64,000 nt of DNA from JAENVU01 sp031422675 (GTDB lineage Bacteria > Actinomycetota > Acidimicrobiia > IMCC26256 > JAENVU01), in assembly GCA_031422675.1 (NCBI GenBank), contig JANPMG010000167.1, positions 1-64,000 on the forward strand, given 5' to 3'. Position 1 is the stretch's first letter. Every line of letters starts with the position of its first letter. The notes under the pieces were generated by a model that saw only the letters and a program-made list of their open reading frames with translations, did not search any database and was not told the origin of the DNA. Positions 50,323 through 57,824 of the stretch are shown here, piece by piece. Position numbers and translations under genes: made by a program.

Positions 50323-51474
50323 GTGACCACGAACCCGAACGGCCCCGACCTCGCTGCAATCGTGATCCCCCCGGACCTGCGACCCCAGGACGGGCGATTC
50401 GGATCCGGACCGTCGAAGGTGCGCGTCGAGTCGGTCCAGGCCCTCGCCGCCCGCGCGGCGGACTACCTGGGCACCAGCCACCGCCAGGCCACGGTGCGGT
50501 CCGTCGTCGGCCGAGTGCGCACCGGGGTGGCCGAGCTGCTCGCGCTGCCCGCGGGGTACGAAGTGATCCTCGGAAACGGTGGCTCCACCGCGTTCTGGGA
50601 TGCCGCAAGTTTCGGGCTGATCGAGACCCGTAGTCAGCATCTGGTGTGCGGCGAGTTCTCGTCCAAGTTCGCCGCCGTGACCCGAACCGCGCCCCACCTC
50701 GCAGACCCCGAGGTGATCGAGTCACCGCCCGGATCCCACCCGAGTCCCCGTGCGAATCCCGACGTGGACGCGTACTGCTGGCCGCACAACGAGACATCGA
50801 CCGGAGTGATGCTTCCGGTGCGACGCCCCGAGGGCGCGTCCGAGGATCAACTCGTCCTCGTGGACGCGACGTCGGGCGCCGGTGGCCTGCGGGTGGACCC
50901 CGCCCAGTTCGACGCGTACTACTTCGCGCCCCAGAAGAGTTTCGGAAGCGACGGCGGACTCTGGTTGGCGGCGCTCGCTCCGGCAGCGATCGCACGAATC
51001 GAGCGTATTCACGCGTCATCGAGATGGACACCCGCGAGCCTCGACCTCGGGATTGCCCTCGAACAGTCACGCCTCGATCAGACCTACAACACGCCCGCCT
51101 TGGCCACGCTGTTCCTGCTCGCGGAGCAGCTCGATTGGATGCTCGGCCAGGGTGGCATGGAGTGGACAGCCGGCCGGTGTGACACCAGCGCCGAGATCCT
51201 CTACGGCTGGGCGGAGGCGTCGCCCGTCGCCACGCCGTACGTGCAGAAGCCCGACGAACGCAGCCGAGTGGTGGGAACGATCGACTTCGTCGATTCGGTC
51301 GACGCCGCCGCCGTCGCCAAGGTCCTTCGCTCGAATGGGATCCTGGACACCGAGCCGTACCGCAAGCTCGGCCGGAACCAGCTTCGCGTCGCGATGTTCC
51401 CAGCCATCGACCCCGACGACATCGCCACCCTCACTCGGGCCATCGACTACGTCATCGGCGAACTCGCCGGGTAA
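50323..51474 (+). CDS. serC: Phosphoserine transaminase
   Basis: SerC converts 3-phosphohydroxypyruvate to phosphoserine in serine synthesis. The protein has 383 residues. DGRFGSGPSKVRVESV is the actinobacterial N-terminus. ILGNGGSTAFWDAA binds PLP, WPHNETSTGV and VDATSGAGGLRVD are active-site strands, and PQKSFGSDGGLWLA carries the PLP lysine. The start GTG 50323 has TAACCT 7 nt upstream. The length and VTTNP start match mycobacterial SerC-type enzymes. Confidence 0.95.
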   Translation: MTTNPNGPDLAAIVIPPDLRPQDGRFGSGPSKVRVESVQALAARAADYLGTSHRQATVRSVVGRVRTGVAELLALPAGYEVILGNGGSTAFWDAASFGLIETRSQHLVCGEFSSKFAAVTRTAPHLADPEVIESPPGSHPSPRANPDVDAYCWPHNETSTGVMLPVRRPEGASEDQLVLVDATSGAGGLRVDPAQFDAYYFAPQKSFGSDGGLWLAALAPAAIARIERIHASSRWTPASLDLGIALEQSRLDQTYNTPALATLFLLAEQLDWMLGQGGMEWTAGRCDTSAEILYGWAEASPVATPYVQKPDERSRVVGTIDFVDSVDAAAVAKVLRSNGILDTEPYRKLGRNQLRVAMFPAIDPDDIATLTRAIDYVIGELAG

Positions 51475-51517
51475 CGAACGCACTTCCCGTTTGCGCGTGG
51501 TGTGATCCGAGGCCACG

Positions 51518-52966
51518 ATGACGGCGGTGGAGACCCGGCTGCCCGACGGACTCGTCGCGATCGTCAAACGTGAATGTCCCACGTGCACGCTGGTTGCACC
51601 CGTCCTCGCCGAACTGCGGGCGAAGCATCCCGGCCCGGTGACCATCTACTCCCAGGACGACCCCAGTTTCCCCGAGACCACCGGCGGCGCCATCGACGAC
51701 CGTGACCTCGAGGTGAGTTTCTCGCTCGAGCTCGACACGGTGCCCACGCTCCTGCGCGTGGAAGGGGGACGGGAGACGGCCCGCACTGTCGGGTGGAGCC
51801 GGGATCACTGGGCCGAGCTCACCGGAATCAGCACGCTCGGCGCGGGACTCCCGGAGTATCGGCCGGGATGCGGATCGCGCACGCAGGACCCGGCGATTGC
51901 GTTGGCGCACGCCACCGCGCTGGGCGAACGCACACTCCGATCCCGACGGCTGGACCTCGGTGCCGAGGAGGACGACGCGGAAGCGATGTACGAGCGGGGC
52001 TGGTCGGACGGCCTGCCGTTGGTTCCGCCCACCCCGGCCCGGGTGGTGCGCATGCTCACGGGCACCACGCGCGATTCCCAGGAGATCGTGGCCACGATCC
52101 CGCCCGACCTCGTGGACTGCACGGTCGAGAAGGTGGCGATCAACGCGGTGATGGCGGGGTGTCGACCCGAATACCTGCCCGTGGTACTCGCGGCCGTCGA
52201 AGCCGCCTGCACCGACGAGTTCAACATGCACGGACTCCTGGCCACCACCTGGTTCAGCGGGCCGGTCATCGTGGTCAACGGTCCGATCACCCGAGCCATC
52301 GGCATGAACAGCGGGATCAACGCACTCGGACCCGGCAACCGCGCCAACGCCACCATCGGGCGAGCGCTCCAACTGGTGATCCGCAACGTCGGCGGCGGGC
52401 GCCCCGGCGCCGTCGACCGCGCCACGCTCGGCCAACCCGGCAAGTACACGTGTTGCTTCGCGGAACACGAAGACGCGTACTGGGACACCCTGCACGTGGA
52501 ACGCGGGTACCGGCCCGAACAGAACACCGTCACGCTCTTCGCCGGCGAGGGCGTGCGCGGCGTCGTGGATCAGCTGTCTCGCACCCCCGAGTCCCTGACC
52601 CGGAGTTTCGCCGCCTGCCTCCGGACCACCGCCCATCCCAAGCTGCCGATCGCGTTCGACGCGATGCTGATCGTGACCCCGGACCACCTGCGGGTCTATG
52701 AAGAGGCGGGATGGTCGAAGGCGCGGTTCCGAGCCGAACTCGGCGCCCTCCTCCAGATCGACGGTCACGAGATGGTGCGCGGCGCCGACGGCATCGAAGA
52801 AGGAATTCCCGGCAGTCTGGCCGATGTGACGTTGCCGAAGTTCCGCGACGGCGGACTCCTGATCGCCCACGCCGGCGGCGGCGCCGGGTTGTTCTCCGGC
52901 ATCATCGGTGGCTGGGCCAGTGGAAAGATGGGATCCGAACCCGTCACGAGAGAGGTCGGTTCATGA
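51518..52966 (+). CDS. Thioredoxin-like domain protein paired with a UGSC selenoprotein
   Basis: The protein has 482 residues in two parts. Residues 1-110 look like a thioredoxin fold with a redox motif C20-P-T-C23 in IVKRECPTCTLVAPVL and a later TVPTLLRVEGG strand. Residues 115-482 form a larger domain I do not recognise, with MYERGWSDGLPLVPPTP, VEKVAINAVMAGCRPEYLPV, GMNSGINALGPGNRANATIG and a Gly-rich C-terminus (HAGGGAGLFSGIIGGW). The stop overlaps the selenoprotein ATG by 4 bp, so the two are coupled. A partnered thiol/selenol redox role is inferred. A GAGG ribosome binding site precedes the ATG. Confidence 0.82.
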   Translation: MTAVETRLPDGLVAIVKRECPTCTLVAPVLAELRAKHPGPVTIYSQDDPSFPETTGGAIDDRDLEVSFSLELDTVPTLLRVEGGRETARTVGWSRDHWAELTGISTLGAGLPEYRPGCGSRTQDPAIALAHATALGERTLRSRRLDLGAEEDDAEAMYERGWSDGLPLVPPTPARVVRMLTGTTRDSQEIVATIPPDLVDCTVEKVAINAVMAGCRPEYLPVVLAAVEAACTDEFNMHGLLATTWFSGPVIVVNGPITRAIGMNSGINALGPGNRANATIGRALQLVIRNVGGGRPGAVDRATLGQPGKYTCCFAEHEDAYWDTLHVERGYRPEQNTVTLFAGEGVRGVVDQLSRTPESLTRSFAACLRTTAHPKLPIAFDAMLIVTPDHLRVYEEAGWSKARFRAELGALLQIDGHEMVRGADGIEEGIPGSLADVTLPKFRDGGLLIAHAGGGAGLFSGIIGGWASGKMGSEPVTREVGS

Positions 52967-53490
52967 CCACACTGCTCGACCCGACGAGCGAACAGACCCC
53001 CGGGACGCGCGAACGCGCGCCCCGGCCGTCGACGCTCGAAGGCCGAACCATCGGCCTGCTCGATATCACCAAGGCGCGCGGTGACGTGTTCCTGGACCGC
53101 ATTGCCGAACGCCTCGAAGGGCTCGGTCACACCGTGGTGCGCTTCGCCAAACCCACGTTCACCAAACCCGCGCCGATCGACCTCCGGCACGAGATCTCGA
53201 CCAAGTGTGACGTGGTCATCGAAGCCCTCGCCGACTGAGGATCCTGCACGTCGTGCAGTGTGCACGACATCGTGAACCTCGAAGCCGCCGGACTGGCGGG
53301 CGTGTTCCTCGCGTCCACCGAGTTCATCGACGCCGCGGCGGCGCAAGCGCGTGCGCTCGGCGCGGACCCGGCGGTCGTCTTCGTGCCGCATCCGATCCAA
53401 GACCGAACCGACGACGAGCTTCGAGCACTCGCGGACGACGCGCTCGACGCCGTCCTCGCCTCGATCACCGGGAGCCCGCCCGAGCGGTAG
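52963..53490 (+). CDS. UGSC family selenoprotein, read through in-frame UGA
   Basis: A single frame of 175 residues is interrupted only by TGA at 53236-53238, which should encode selenocysteine 92. The context EALAD-U-GSCTSCSVHDIVNLE is the defining motif of the UGSC (seleno)protein family. Residues 1-30 are a variable leader. A Rossmann-like strand-helix follows (TIGLLDITKARGDVFLDRIAERL). The part after the UGA (LEAAGLAGVFLASTEFIDAAA to PIQDRT) keeps normal coding character for 84 codons. A SECIS-like hairpin begins 11 nt after the UGA. The ATG overlaps the upstream stop by 4 bp. The family's reaction is unknown; the U and two Cys suggest redox chemistry. Confidence 0.88.
53250..53268 (+). 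promoter_or_regulatory. Bacterial SECIS-like hairpin
   Basis: GTCGTGCA (53250-53257) pairs perfectly with TGCACGAC (53261-53268) around the loop GTG. The stem starts 11 nt after the UGA and the loop presents GU, as bacterial SelB-binding SECIS elements do. The bulged U of the E. coli fdhF element is not obvious. An overlapping alternative hairpin CTGCAC-GTC-GTGCAG (53244-53258) also has GU in its loop. Confidence 0.75.
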
Positions 53491-53493
53491 CGT
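53488..53493 (+). promoter_or_regulatory. -10 element, leaderless type, for the gene after the selenoprotein
   Basis: TAGCGT, 7 nt (CCGGATC) before ATG 53501. It overlaps the selenoprotein stop codon. Confidence 0.55.
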
Positions 53494-53500
53494 CCGGATC

Positions 53501-54214
53501 ATGCTCTTCATCCACGAGGTCCATCGGGTCATGGGCGCGCACGAAGGCGAGTTCGAGGCTTGTTTCCGGAACGAGTGGATGCCCACCCTCGGACAGACCG
53601 ACGAGGCCCGGCTCCTCTACTTCCTCCGGCTCACGCACGGCACCGGCCGGGCGTACAACTTCGTCACCCTCACCGCCGTGCGCGATGGTGCCGCGTGGGA
53701 GAGCCTCGTCTGGCGACTCCAGCGCGGCGACCTGCGCGCGCTCGGTCGTTCGCTCGACCAGCTGCGCTGGGACGTCACGAGTAAGGCGTTGGCACCCGCC
53801 GAGTGGTCACCGATGCAAGCCGTCGACTTCGCGCACGTCCCGTCCGACGGTGGCGACCACGACCTCACGCTCTTCATGGAGGACACCGCGTGGCCGCACG
53901 CGGGGATGTTGGAGGAATACCTCGACGCGGCGCGGGACAACTACGCGCCGAGTCTCGCCGAGGGCCGCCACGGAGGGCGATCGCTCCTCGAACTCCAGGC
54001 CGTGTTCACCCCCGCGTGGGGAGCCGCCCACCGCCACCGGGAGGTGGTCCTCTGGCAGAAGGTGACCCGCCCGGCCGGTCTCCTGGGTCTGCTCACCACC
54101 GAGGTGCCGGCCGAACACCGGGCGCCGGGAACCTGGATGCACGATGCACTGCGAGTCCGGGACGACTGGGAGAGCCGCATCCTGCGGACCGTGTCGTGGT
54201 CACCCCTCTTCTGA
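53501..54214 (+). CDS. Hypothetical protein, possibly NIPSNAP-like dimeric alpha-beta barrel
   Basis: The protein has 237 residues with no signal or membrane segment. It begins MLFIHEVHRVMGAHEGEFEACF, and RLLYFLRLTHGTGRAYNFVTLTAV follows. A second similar unit appears after about residue 120 (HDLTLFMEDTAWPHAGMLEEYL, ELQAVFTPAWGAAHRHREVVLW). This two-repeat ferredoxin-like pattern resembles NIPSNAP-type proteins, but I cannot assign it firmly. It has its own -10 (TAGCGT) and follows the selenoprotein by 10 bp, so it may act in the same pathway. Confidence 0.75.
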   Translation: MLFIHEVHRVMGAHEGEFEACFRNEWMPTLGQTDEARLLYFLRLTHGTGRAYNFVTLTAVRDGAAWESLVWRLQRGDLRALGRSLDQLRWDVTSKALAPAEWSPMQAVDFAHVPSDGGDHDLTLFMEDTAWPHAGMLEEYLDAARDNYAPSLAEGRHGGRSLLELQAVFTPAWGAAHRHREVVLWQKVTRPAGLLGLLTTEVPAEHRAPGTWMHDALRVRDDWESRILRTVSWSPLF

Positions 54215-54236
54215 TGCCGGCCAGAGGGACGCGCCC

Positions 54237-54965
54237 ATGACCGCCGTCTTCGTCCACGGAGTTCCGGACACGGAACTGATGTGGAACCGCTTGCTCGCCG
54301 AGATCGACCGCGACGACGTCGTGCGGTTGTCGCTGCCGGGGTTCGGTACCGACGTTCCCGTGGGTTGGACCGCAACCAAAGAGGAATACGCCCACTGGCT
54401 CGTGGCCCGACTCGAGGAGTTCGCCGCACCGATCGACCTCGTCGGCCACGATTGGGGCGCAATCCTGTGTCAACGCGTGGCGTCGCTGCGACCCGACCTG
54501 ATCCGGACCCTTGCGTGCGGGAGCGGCCCACTCGATGAGCAGTACGAGTGGCATCCGATGGCGCAGGCCTGGCAGACACCGGAGATGGGCGAGCAGGTCA
54601 TGACGGCGATGAAATCGATGTCGGCGGACGATCTCGCCGCCGGTCTGGTGGCGGGCGGTTCGGACCCCGAGTTGGCCACCATCGAGGCTGCCGCAGTGGA
54701 CGACCGGATGGCCGGTTGCATCCTGGCCCTCTACCGGTCCGCGATAACGGTGGGCGCCGAGTGGCAGCCCGGCGTCGACGCGATGCCGGCGCGACCCGCA
54801 ATCGTGTTCCACGGCGCCGACGACCCGCACGTCCCCACCACGATCGCGGCCCGACTCGCCGACCGGCTCGGAGCCGAGCTGATCGTCTACTCGGGTTGTG
54901 GCCACTGGTGGGCGTGGGACCGCGCCGCCGAGACGGCCACGGCCCTCACCCGCCTCTGGCAGTGA
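54237..54965 (+). CDS. Alpha/beta hydrolase
   Basis: This alpha/beta-fold hydrolase has 242 residues. The oxyanion strand is AVFVHGVPDTELMW. The nucleophile elbow reads VGHDWGAILC (Asp in the nucleophile position, as in epoxide hydrolases and dehalogenases), and the C-terminal His is in YSGCGHWWAWD. A nucleophilic Asp suggests epoxide or halide hydrolysis rather than ester cleavage; the substrate is unknown. ATG 54237 follows a GAGGGA. It ends exactly where the convergent secreted-protein gene ends, without a spacer base. Confidence 0.9.
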   Translation: MTAVFVHGVPDTELMWNRLLAEIDRDDVVRLSLPGFGTDVPVGWTATKEEYAHWLVARLEEFAAPIDLVGHDWGAILCQRVASLRPDLIRTLACGSGPLDEQYEWHPMAQAWQTPEMGEQVMTAMKSMSADDLAAGLVAGGSDPELATIEAAAVDDRMAGCILALYRSAITVGAEWQPGVDAMPARPAIVFHGADDPHVPTTIAARLADRLGAELIVYSGCGHWWAWDRAAETATALTRLWQ

Positions 54966-55937
54966 CTACTTCTTGGCGGCGGAAGAACCCGACTTGTTGC
55001 GGGACTTCTCCGTCGTCTTCCCGTCGAGCGCCCGCTTGAACGAGGCCGGGTCCGGCTTGTCGAACGCGGTGCCACCGATCCGACCGCCGAGCTCCGCGCA
55101 CTCGCCCGCGAAGACACCCCAGCTGCATTCCCAACCGGGAACGATCCAGTCATGCACCATCCAGATGTCATCCAGCGGCACCTTCCGGCCACCGCGAGCT
55201 GCACACTCCTTCTCCGACGTCGCCTCGTTCCCGACCACGACGGCCTGCGCGTTCAGACACAGACCTCCGTTGGCATTGTGCTGGTGCCACTGGTCATTCG
55301 GTCCCGCGAACCCTTCCGGCGGGCCGCCCCGGTTGAAGTTCAGATAACTCAGGCCGACGATCTTGGCCTCCGGCTCAGTGCCGTCGAAGAGCAACTCCGA
55401 CGGAGCGGCGGGATCGAAACGACCGATGAGCGACACCTTGGTGTAGTGGGCGCCGATGCAGGGGACGTACGCCGTGGACTTCTTGTAACCATCGGCTTCC
55501 GCCGTGGCCACGGTGGGGTACTTGTCGGCGACGCCGCGGGCGAGGCGCTGCTGTTCGATGAGCGTCACGCGCTCGGCCTGGGTCAGCGGGTACTGGAGCA
55601 GGGGACCGCGCTGGTCATGGCCCTCAGCGTCTTTCTGGACCTGACCTTCCGACGCCGGCGGTCCGGACTTCTCGCAGGGCGAATCACCGGTGAGCGCACC
55701 GGTGAGCACGTGCATCCCGGACTTGGGATGCTTCATGCCCTTCATGCCCTTCGTGCCCTTCATGCCCTTCATGGACCCGTGGTCGGTTGCCTTCTTGGAC
55801 CCGGCCTCGGACTTCTTGGTGGACCCGTGACCGCCCTTGTCGGCGAAGGCAGGTGCGACCGCGAAGGTCGCCACCGCGACGATCGCAACGCCAACGGCCA
55901 GGGTGGCGCGGCGGCGACGAGTGGGCGTGGCAGTCAT
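54966..55937 (-). CDS. Secreted protein with Met/Lys-rich repeat
   Basis: I do not recognise the family. The 323-residue product has a signal peptide (TLAVGVAIVAVATFAVAPAFA, cleavage likely after AFA). A low-complexity basic segment contains MKGMKGTKGMKGMKH. A mature domain of about 240 residues has six or more cysteines and a His-rich WHQHNANGGLCLN motif. The domain includes LTQAERVTLIEQQRLARGVADKY and TAYVPCIGAHYTK. The Met and His residues suggest metal, possibly copper, binding; this is inference. A -10 TAGATT and a 9-bp inverted repeat lie upstream. Confidence 0.85.
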   Translation of the reverse strand: MTATPTRRRRATLAVGVAIVAVATFAVAPAFADKGGHGSTKKSEAGSKKATDHGSMKGMKGTKGMKGMKHPKSGMHVLTGALTGDSPCEKSGPPASEGQVQKDAEGHDQRGPLLQYPLTQAERVTLIEQQRLARGVADKYPTVATAEADGYKKSTAYVPCIGAHYTKVSLIGRFDPAAPSELLFDGTEPEAKIVGLSYLNFNRGGPPEGFAGPNDQWHQHNANGGLCLNAQAVVVGNEATSEKECAARGGRKVPLDDIWMVHDWIVPGWECSWGVFAGECAELGGRIGGTAFDKPDPASFKRALDGKTTEKSRNKSGSSAAKK

Positions 55938-55955
55938 AGTTGTTCCCCCAGGAGT

Positions 55956-55978
55956 GATTGCACGACCCGTGCAATCTA
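55956..55978 (-). promoter_or_regulatory. Inverted repeat and -10 upstream of the secreted protein
   Basis: GATTGCACG and CGTGCAATC form a perfect 9-bp inverted repeat with a 3-bp spacer (55956-55976). On the minus strand TAGATT (55978-55973) overlaps its edge as a -10, so the repeat lies at the transcription start. It could be an operator for a stress- or metal-responsive repressor, or a 5' hairpin. Confidence 0.6.
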
Positions 55979-55997
55979 GGCGCGCGCCGCTCGATTG

Positions 55998-56219
55998 TCA
56001 CGCCGTGCCGGCGATGCGATCCCAGCGCGTCATCGGCTCGGGGTAATAAGTCGGTTTTCCGGCGTAGACCGTGAGGACGGTGACGCCGGGATGGGCAGCC
56101 ATGAAGCGGCCGCAGCCGAGAACCGCGTCGTCGAGATGGGGTGAGAGGATGACCACCCGGTCGAGTTCGCCGGGTCCGGGCAGTCCCCATTCCCGCATGT
56201 CGGTCACTGCTGCTGGCAT
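55998..56219 (-). pseudogene. PIG-L/LmbE-family deacetylase remnant
   Basis: Only 73 residues remain, ending in TGA at 55998. The middle matches the start of a PIG-L zinc deacetylase: RVVILSPHLDDAVLGCGRFMAAHPGVTVLTVYAG, with the PHxDD zinc motif. PIG-L enzymes are about 220 or more residues, so the rest is missing. It reads as a truncated gene, although a small expressed fragment cannot be excluded. Confidence 0.7.
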
Positions 56220-56309
56220 GGCCCGAGCCTGTCACGCGGCGGCTGAACTGTCATCGGTGAGTGTCCAGTTCGTACACTTCGGAGAGCCGCGCCCGGCGCG
56301 GTGACTCTC

Positions 56310-57251
56310 ATGACTCGCCACCTCCTCGCCCTCGTGCTCACCTCCCTCGCGCTGATCGCCGGCGCGATCGGGGTGGCGAGCCTCATCCCGACCGGCCGGT
56401 CCCAAGCCACGACCGCGGTCGAGGTGCTCGGACGCAACATCACCGCATCGTCGACCTCCGTCACTTCACCACCCACCGAGCCAGTCCCGTCGACCCGACC
56501 GGCGACATCGCGCACGACCGCGACATCCACCACGACCACCACCACCACAACGACGACAACAACGACGACAATCGTGGCGACTGCCGCTCGTCTGCGACCC
56601 GGACCGCTCGCCCATCCCTCGCCCCCGAACCCGGTGACGTTGCCTCGGGCGACGGCCGCCATCGACCAGGTCCCCACCACCGACAAGGTGATCTTCCTCG
56701 GAATCGACGACGGCCTCGTCCGCGACCCGGCGGTGATCACGTACCTGCGCGAGCAACGAGTTCCCATCACCGCCTTCCTCGTTCGCCGGCCGGCGATCGA
56801 CGGGCAGTCGTTCTTCAAAGAGCTGCAAGCGGTCGGCGCGACGATCCAAGCTCATACGATCGACCATCCCCAGTTGAAGCAGCTGGCCTACGCCGATCAA
56901 CGTCACCAGATCTGCGACGGACTCGAGGATCTCACCACGTGGTACGGCACGACCCCCACGCTCTTCCGCCCGCCGTACGGCGAATGGAACGAGACCACGC
57001 GTTCGGTCGTCAGGGAGTGCGACCTGAACGCGCTCATCCTCTGGCGCGGTGCCACCAATGACGGTCGGCTCGACATGATTGGCGACAGCTTTCATCCCGG
57101 CGACATCCTGTTGATGCACTTTCGGACCGACCTGCTCCAGAATCTCAAGCTGGTGTTCGCCCAAGCCCGCGCCGAGGGCTACCGGATCGGCCGCCTCGAG
57201 GACTACCTCGGCGTCGGCCCACCGCATCCCATGTTCTCCCCACCCAAATAG
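56310..57251 (+). CDS. NodB-type polysaccharide deacetylase, secreted or anchored
   Basis: The protein has 313 residues. A signal peptide or anchor (HLLALVLTSLALIAGAIGVAS) is followed by a Ser/Thr-rich linker with a run of 13 or more threonines. The NodB domain has FLGIDDGLV (Asp), the HxxxH zinc motif in QAHTIDHPQL, RPPYGEWNE (catalytic Arg-Pro-Pro-Tyr) and LLMHFRTD. It would N-deacetylate a wall polysaccharide. ATG 56310 gives a normal signal peptide; an in-frame GTG at 56301 is possible. TACACT at 56273-56278 is a candidate -10. A C-rich repeat follows the stop. Confidence 0.9.
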   Translation: MTRHLLALVLTSLALIAGAIGVASLIPTGRSQATTAVEVLGRNITASSTSVTSPPTEPVPSTRPATSRTTATSTTTTTTTTTTTTTTIVATAARLRPGPLAHPSPPNPVTLPRATAAIDQVPTTDKVIFLGIDDGLVRDPAVITYLREQRVPITAFLVRRPAIDGQSFFKELQAVGATIQAHTIDHPQLKQLAYADQRHQICDGLEDLTTWYGTTPTLFRPPYGEWNETTRSVVRECDLNALILWRGATNDGRLDMIGDSFHPGDILLMHFRTDLLQNLKLVFAQARAEGYRIGRLEDYLGVGPPHPMFSPPK

Positions 57252-57255
57252 CCGA

Positions 57256-57300
57256 CCCCCACTCCACCCCCACCCCCACCCCCACCCCCACACCCACCCA
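57256..57300 (-). repeat. C-rich tandem repeat with G-quadruplex potential on the minus strand
   Basis: After the deacetylase stop, CCCCC runs separated by single A bases (57267-57271, 57273-57277, 57279-57283, 57285-57289) give four G5 runs with one-base loops on the minus strand. This meets the classical intramolecular G-quadruplex pattern. It sits 55-100 bp upstream of marR and after the deacetylase. Confidence 0.85.
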
Positions 57301-57329
57301 GGCCGAGCGGAATCGGGTGGCGGTGGAAT

Positions 57330-57358
57330 AGTTCGTTGCACTAATTTGTTCGACGAAC
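57330..57358 (+). promoter_or_regulatory. MarR-type operator overlapping the promoter
   Basis: GTTCG-A-CGAAC (57348-57358) is an 11-bp palindrome that ends immediately before the marR ATG region. A further GTTCG half-site occurs at 57331-57335. The -10 TAATTT (57342-57347) abuts the palindrome, so the MarR product could repress its own operon by blocking initiation. Confidence 0.65.
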
Positions 57359-57359
57359 T

Positions 57360-57824
57360 ATGCGAACCACACCGCGACCCGCCGCCTCCCACACCACCGG
57401 CACCGAAGTCGACAACGACGCGGCGCTGGCCGCTCGACTCCGGTTGAGTGTGGCCCGACTCCACCGGCGGCTCCGTCAGAGCGCCGATCCCGGGCTCACG
57501 ATCTCGCAGCTCTCGGCGTTGGCGAGTATCGAGCGCGATGGTCCGATCACCCTCGGGGACCTCGCCCGCGTGGAACAGGTCCAGCCACCGACGATGACGG
57601 CACTGGCCGGCAAGCTCGAGGCGGCCGGTCTCGTCGAACGGTCGATCGATCCCACCGACCGGCGGATCCATCGGGTGACCGTCAGCCGCGACGGCGCGCG
57701 ATTACTGGCCCGGCAGCGCACCCAGAAGAACGCATTCCTCGAACGGCGCCTCCGCGCCCTGTCCGACGACGATCGCTCGGTGCTACGACGTGCCGCCGCG
57801 ATCATGGAAACACTCACCCGATGA
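57360..57824 (+). CDS. MarR family transcriptional regulator
   Basis: This winged-helix regulator has 154 residues. LTISQLSALASIERDGPITLGDLARVEQVQPPT is the helix-turn-helix, and RSIDPTDRRIHRVTVSRDGARLLARQR the wing with the conserved DxRxxxxxLT-like segment. It likely senses a small phenolic or drug-like ligand and represses the exporter gene downstream. ATG 57360 lies at the edge of a palindromic operator. The stop overlaps the MFS gene's ATG by 4 bp. Confidence 0.93.
   Translation: MRTTPRPAASHTTGTEVDNDAALAARLRLSVARLHRRLRQSADPGLTISQLSALASIERDGPITLGDLARVEQVQPPTMTALAGKLEAAGLVERSIDPTDRRIHRVTVSRDGARLLARQRTQKNAFLERRLRALSDDDRSVLRRAAAIMETLTR

Noticed and set aside
53260..53490. Separate 76-codon gene after the UGA
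   Set aside because: It begins in mid-domain, in the same frame as the preceding gene, and includes no signal for independent initiation; the UGSC motif links both halves.
56520..56575. ACC/ACA-rich stretch as a CRISPR or microsatellite feature
   Set aside because: It encodes the threonine-rich linker of the NodB deacetylase; no spaced repeats are present. No CRISPR array was seen anywhere in the window.
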